From assembly GCA_000991805.1 (NCBI GenBank), contig LBSF01000050.1, positions 1-9,089 of the forward strand: a DNA stretch of 9,089 nucleotides, written 5' to 3'. Under the pieces are notes generated by a model that had not been told where the DNA came from, searched no databases, and saw only the letters and a program-made list of their open reading frames with translations. Positions 6,688 to 9,089 of the stretch are shown piece by piece (position 1 is the stretch's first letter; each line of letters begins with the position of its first letter). The DNA is from a candidate division WS6 bacterium GW2011_GWC2_36_7 (lineage in GTDB: Bacteria > Patescibacteriota > Dojkabacteria > SC72). A program made the translations under genes and the position numbers.

Positions 6688-7122
6688 ATGAAATACAAGA
6701 CAATTTGGACAAAAAAAGAAGATATAGAAAGAAAGTGGTATGTAGTTGATGTTAAAGATCAAATACTTGGAAGAGCTGCAACAAAGATAGCTTCCCTTTT
6801 AATAGGTAAGGAAAAGGTAGAATCGGTTCCTAACTATGATTGCGGAGATTATGTAATTGTAATCAATGCAGATGATATCAAACTAACAAGAGAAAAAGAA
6901 TCTAAAAAGATGTATTATAGTCACTCTGGATTCCCAGGTGGTTTGAAATCTATTAGATTTGATGATCAATTGAAGTTAGATTCTACAAAGATCATTAAAG
7001 ATGCTGTCATTACTATGCTTCCTCAGAACAAGCATAGGGCTTTGAGAATGGTGAGATTGTTTGTATACAAGGGGGCTGATCATAAACAAAGTGGTCAAAA
7101 ACCTATTGAGATTAAATTTTAA
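6688..7122 (+). CDS. rplM: 50S ribosomal protein L13
   Basis: This 144-residue protein is L13, an early-assembly protein of the large subunit. Family segments include RKWYVVDVKDQILGRAATKIASLL (in the first 40 residues), then YDCGDYVIVINADDIKLT, YYSHSGFPGGLKS and MLPQNKHRALRMVRLFVYKG. Length is normal. It lies 17 nt after rplQ with no Shine-Dalgarno. The rplM-rpsI pair is a conserved module; here it is joined to the end of the alpha operon, an arrangement also seen in other bacterial groups. Confidence 0.96.
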   Translation: MKYKTIWTKKEDIERKWYVVDVKDQILGRAATKIASLLIGKEKVESVPNYDCGDYVIVINADDIKLTREKESKKMYYSHSGFPGGLKSIRFDDQLKLDSTKIIKDAVITMLPQNKHRALRMVRLFVYKGADHKQSGQKPIEIKF

Positions 7123-7134
7123 ACATAATAAATA

Positions 7135-7527
7135 GTGGAGAAGTATTTTGAAGGTATCGGAAGAAGAAAAACATCTACTGCAAGAGTAAGAATATATAAG
7201 GGTGATAAAGCATCTACTATTAATGGTGTTCCAGCAGTCGACTTTTTGAAAGATTATACTAAAACAGAACTCTACATTATTAGACCATTAACAGTCTCAG
7301 GATTAGAAACTCAATACTACTTTACTGCTAAGGTAAGCGGTGGTGGTATCACAGGTCAGGCTGATGCTATTAGATTGGGTCTTGCAAGAGCTATCTGTCT
7401 TATGAATCCAGAAGCAAAACCAGCTTTAAGAAAAGAAAATCTTGTTACAAGAGATCCTAGAGAAGTTGAAAGAAAGAAATATCATCACGTCAAAGCAAGA
7501 AAGAAACCTCAGTTCTCAAAGAGATAG
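7135..7527 (+). CDS. rpsI: 30S ribosomal protein S9
   Basis: This 130-residue protein is S9, whose C-terminal tail reaches the P-site tRNA. FEGIGRRKTSTARVRIYKG opens the protein. GGGITGQADAIRLGLARAI is the central conserved segment, and the tail ends KKPQFSKR with the invariant terminal arginine. The start is GTG at 7135, 12 nt after the rplM stop. It gives the usual short leader before the GRRK motif and is the only non-ATG start assigned in the window. The 69-nt gap that follows marks the end of the ribosomal-protein run. Confidence 0.96.
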   Translation: MEKYFEGIGRRKTSTARVRIYKGDKASTINGVPAVDFLKDYTKTELYIIRPLTVSGLETQYYFTAKVSGGGITGQADAIRLGLARAICLMNPEAKPALRKENLVTRDPREVERKKYHHVKARKKPQFSKR

Positions 7528-7561
7528 TTCTGCTATTTGCCTTGGATTTTCAAATATCGTA

Positions 7562-7587
7562 GTATTTAACTGTATATAAGTTAATAC
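7562..7587 (+). promoter_or_regulatory. Inverted repeat in the promoter region of the DUF4349 gene
   Basis: GTATTTAACT (7562-7571) and AGTTAATAC (7579-7587) form a 9-bp inverted repeat with one extra T in the left arm and a 7-nt AT-only-but-one loop. The loop contains TATATA (7573-7578), a possible -10 box, with TTCAAA (7549-7554) at 18 nt as a weak -35. The arrangement could be an operator over a promoter. It could also be a chance AT-rich hairpin after rpsI, but there is no T-run that would make it a good terminator. Confidence 0.3.
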
Positions 7588-7596
7588 GTCGCATAT

Positions 7597-8481
7597 ATGG
7601 AGAAAACATCAAAGAAATTTTGGATTATTACATTAACAGTACCATTAACAATCATTGGTATGTTTATTGGTTATCTCATCGTCACCTATGCAAATAAGTA
7701 TGTTCAAACTAACTATGGAACGAAGACGATATCTGAGATCCCAAGCTATGATCCAACCTCAAGTATGTATTATGGTGGAGTAGGCATGGACTCTATGTCT
7801 GGCACATATATTCGAAATACGACACAGGAAATAATCAAAACAGCCAGTATGAGTATGGCAGCTGATGATATAGATATTACACTTACATCAATTCAGGACT
7901 TAGAAACTGAATATGATGCTTCATCTACTAACTTACAAGATTCCGGTAAGGGAGCTGACCGATATGTATATCTTACAATCAAAGTGGAGGAATCAAAATT
8001 CGAAGAGCTATATAACAAACTAAGAGCACTACCAGGAGAATTTTCATACTCGTCAATTGGATCTAGTGATGTAACCGAGAGTGTTACAGATCTACAAAGC
8101 AGATTACTCAATCTACAAAAATTAGAGACTCAGTATAATGAAATTCTCAAGTCTGCAACAACAGTTGATGATATATTGGCAGTACAAAAAGAATTGGCGA
8201 CTACAAGAACAGATATTGAGGCAATACAAACTCAATTAAAGAATATAGATAACCAGACCAGTTATTCATATATCACAATAACAATATCTCAGAGCTCAAC
8301 AGGTACACAACTCTCAGACAATGAATGGAGACCAATTGGTATCCTAAAAGAAGCAGGAAGAACATTAGTGGGTTTTGCAAAATTCTTAGGTACAGGGCTA
8401 ATCTATGTTTTAGTATTTTCTCCAGTAATTGCTGCAGTAGTTGTTCCGGTTGTATTAATACTTAAAAAGACGAAAAAATAG
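7597..8481 (+). CDS. DUF4349-family membrane protein
   Basis: This 294-residue protein has an N-terminal membrane segment (~9-30, no lipobox cysteine) and a large outside-facing region. A second membrane segment (~263-288) precedes the basic tail LKKTKK. The region ~78-235 matches the DUF4349 pattern: paired strand segments (QEIIKTASMSMAADDIDITL and YVYLTIKVEESKFEELYNKL), then SSDVTESVTDLQSRLLNLQ. These are followed by a coiled-coil-like helical stretch to ~220 and a closing YSYITITIS strand. The family's function is not established; it occurs widely as envelope-anchored proteins. The gene lies between rpsI and rnpB, has no Shine-Dalgarno, and its TAG stop directly abuts the rnpB -10 box. Confidence 0.85.
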   Translation: MEKTSKKFWIITLTVPLTIIGMFIGYLIVTYANKYVQTNYGTKTISEIPSYDPTSSMYYGGVGMDSMSGTYIRNTTQEIIKTASMSMAADDIDITLTSIQDLETEYDASSTNLQDSGKGADRYVYLTIKVEESKFEELYNKLRALPGEFSYSSIGSSDVTESVTDLQSRLLNLQKLETQYNEILKSATTVDDILAVQKELATTRTDIEAIQTQLKNIDNQTSYSYITITISQSSTGTQLSDNEWRPIGILKEAGRTLVGFAKFLGTGLIYVLVFSPVIAAVVVPVVLILKKTKK

Positions 8482-8487
8482 TATAAT
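8482..8487 (+). promoter_or_regulatory. -10 box of the rnpB promoter
   Basis: TATAAT, a perfect -10 hexamer, begins on the base after the DUF4349 TAG stop. It lies 4-5 nt before the first paired base of RNase P RNA helix P1 (8492), so the predicted start coincides with the RNA's 5' end. No good -35 is visible at 16-18 nt; the sequence there lies within the last codons of the upstream gene. Confidence 0.6.
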
Positions 8488-8490
8488 GTA

Positions 8491-8798
8491 CTGCGCAAGT
8501 ATTCCTAGATGATTGCTCTTGCTAATTTAGTGAGAGAGGAAAGTCCGGACTCTATGTCGGTCTCGAATATTTCGAGATAGGTGCCAGTGTGAACTGGAAG
8601 GGAGTGATCTTTTGGTTAAAAGGGCAACAGAAAGTTATACCGCCTCGAAAGAGGTAAGGGTGAAATGGTGGTGTAAGAGACCACCGGGTATTGTAGTAAT
8701 ACAATATTGCGAGGCAACCCCCACCTAGAGCAAGGTTAAAACCGCTTAGATAGATAATCATCATAAACAGAATTCGGCTTATTGGGTGCTTGCGCACT
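8491..8798 (+). ncRNA. rnpB: RNase P RNA (catalytic M1-like RNA), reduced form
   Basis: This RNA removes 5' leaders from pre-tRNAs. The universal cores are all visible: GAGGAAAGTCCGGACTC (8536-8552), GGGCAACAGA (from ~8620), GGTGAAATGG with GTAAGAG, CCCCCACCTAGAGCAAGG, and ACAGAATTCGGCTTAT (8767-8782). Helices can be drawn. P1 is 8492-8500 with 8788-8796, P2 is 8508-8514 with 8756-8762, and P3 is a 9-bp hairpin at 8516-8536. P4 is 8541-8549 with 8773-8780, keeps the bulged U, and its G-U/A-U pairs replace the usual G-C pairs. P9 is CCTC-GAAA-GAGG (8643-8654). Further hairpins lie at 8667-8685 and 8689-8706. The P15-P18 region is collapsed to about 20 nt. Confidence 0.96.
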
Positions 8799-8809
8799 TC
8801 ATATTTCTT

Positions 8810-8837
8810 AAAAAAGGTCTGACCTAGGTCTGTCCTT
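8810..8837 (-). terminator. Candidate terminator for minus-strand transcription
   Basis: Read on the minus strand, the palindromic repeat (stem closed by AAGG/CCTT) is followed by six T, from the A-run at 8810-8815. This fits an intrinsic terminator for a gene converging from the right. Read on the plus strand it is followed only by TTTAACG, so it is a weak candidate for terminating rnpB. The stem contains T-T mismatches, which lowers confidence. Confidence 0.4.
8814..8837 (+). repeat. 24-nt palindromic repeat, copy 1
   Basis: The unit is AAGGTCTGACCT followed by AGGTCTGTCCTT. It can be read two ways. As an imperfect palindrome, 20 of 24 positions match its own reverse complement, centred on GACCTAGGTC. 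As a tandem pair of 11-mers, AGGTCTGACCT and AGGTCTGTCCT differ at one base. A second copy with one difference lies 182 nt downstream. No further copy was seen elsewhere in the window. Confidence 0.8.
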
Positions 8838-8903
8838 TAACGATTTATTGTAAAGAGAGGCTGGAATACAGAGGATATCAGAATATCTTGTTTTGTTCGA
8901 AAC

Positions 8904-8989
8904 TACCTATGTGCCCAATTTGAGCATAGGTACTTGATCACGCAAATTGTAGATAAATGCTGTTTTACTAACTGAATTGGGGATTTTTT
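8904..8989 (+). other. Structured intergenic segment: hairpin with potential pseudoknot and T-run
   Basis: TACCTATG (8904-8911) pairs perfectly with CATAGGTA (8925-8932) around a 13-nt loop. The loop carries CCCAATT (8914-8920), which can pair with AATTGGG (8975-8981), followed at once by GA and six T (8984-8989). The pairings could coexist as a pseudoknot or be alternatives, one of them terminator-like. The surrounding 8799-9025 stretch is convergent between rnpB and the probable minus-strand gene and has no convincing coding sequence. I recognise no known riboswitch or small-RNA family here. Confidence 0.4.
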
Positions 8990-8995
8990 CTTTGA

Positions 8996-9019
8996 AAGGT
9001 CTAACCTAGGTCTGTCCTT
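8996..9019 (+). repeat. 24-nt palindromic repeat, copy 2
   Basis: The unit is AAGGTCTAACCT followed by AGGTCTGTCCTT, identical to copy 1 except for one G-to-A change at unit position 8. That change breaks one pair of the palindrome. It lies 6 nt from the stop codon of the probable minus-strand gene. Both copies are preceded by a TTTCTT-like tract, so the true repeat may be somewhat longer on the left. Confidence 0.8.
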
Positions 9020-9025
9020 GCCGGA

Positions 9026-9089
9026 TTAGATATCTCTTCCAATTCCATTTAAGAATTCTCTTTCATTAGTTTTGTTTCTGCCCTCAATC
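9026..9089 (-). CDS. Possible C-terminal end of a minus-strand gene (partial, unidentified)
   Basis: On the minus strand, one frame is open from the window edge through 20 codons (IEGRNKTNEREFLNGIGRDI) to TAA at 9028-9026. The other two minus frames contain stops. The segment is purine-rich on its coding strand, like every gene in the window, and the codons (AGA Arg, GGA Gly) fit the local style. The family is not recognisable from so few residues, and a chance open frame cannot be excluded. If real, it converges on rnpB. Confidence 0.35.
   Translation of the reverse strand, partial: IEGRNKTNEREFLNGIGRDI

Noticed and set aside
492..8111. Minus-strand open frames of 60-90 codons inside the ribosomal genes and the DUF4349 gene
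   Set aside because: They are antisense shadows of conserved genes, with hydrophobic low-information peptides and no family resemblance.
152..8481. UGA recoded as glycine, as in Gracilibacteria/SR1
   Set aside because: All full-length genes run without any in-frame TGA, while glycine is freely encoded by GGA and GGT.
8552..8797. 81-codon minus-strand open frame
   Set aside because: It lies entirely antisense to the RNase P RNA, whose conserved structure fully explains the sequence. The peptide resembles nothing.
8841..8973. 44-codon plus-strand open frame between rnpB and the second repeat
   Set aside because: It has no ATG, GTG or usable TTG start near its beginning, an odd Cys-rich composition, and overlaps the hairpin structure. 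Chance openness is sufficient explanation.
8841..8990. tmRNA or a tRNA-like element (TTCGAAAC at ~8897-8904)
   Set aside because: There is no acceptor stem, no CCA end, no matching T-arm stem and no tag reading frame.

Overview
This window is a single long ribosomal-protein and transcription gene cluster, all on the + strand, followed by a membrane-protein gene, the RNase P RNA gene and a short repeat-bearing intergenic tail. The DNA is AT-rich, and nearly all arginines are AGA. Gene order is the bacterial spc-alpha order: rplR-rpsE-rplO-secY-adk-infA-rpmJ-rpsM-rpsK-rpsD-rpoA-rplQ-rplM-rpsI. rpmD (L30) is missing between rpsE and rplO, and map is missing between adk and infA. Loss of L30, no visible Shine-Dalgarno sequences, a divergent adenylate kinase and a pared-down RNase P RNA together suggest a reduced-genome bacterium of the Candidate Phyla Radiation (Patescibacteria). 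The phylum within that group cannot be settled from this window.

Layout: 1-2501 is the end of the spc operon (L18 C-terminus, S5, L15, SecY). 2557-3204 is adenylate kinase, perhaps with its own extended -10 promoter. 3280-3308 is a near-consensus promoter that starts the alpha operon: IF-1, L36, S13, S11, S4, RNA polymerase alpha, L17, then L13 and S9. S11 (rpsK) is broken by an apparent deletion of about 29 nt that shifts the frame. In an essential gene this points first to an assembly or sequencing error. 7597-8481 is a two-pass membrane protein of the DUF4349 family, preceded by an inverted repeat. Its stop codon abuts the -10 box of rnpB (8491-8798).

The last ~290 bases hold two copies of a 24-nt palindromic repeat, a hairpin/pseudoknot followed by six T, and probably the C-terminal codons of a minus-strand gene running off the window end. 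The genes work together in ribosome assembly, translation initiation, Sec insertion, transcription and tRNA maturation. I found no defence, mobile or secondary-metabolite system. The points most worth following are the RNase P RNA architecture, the kinase substitutions, the broken rpsK and the repeat pair with its intervening structured segment.
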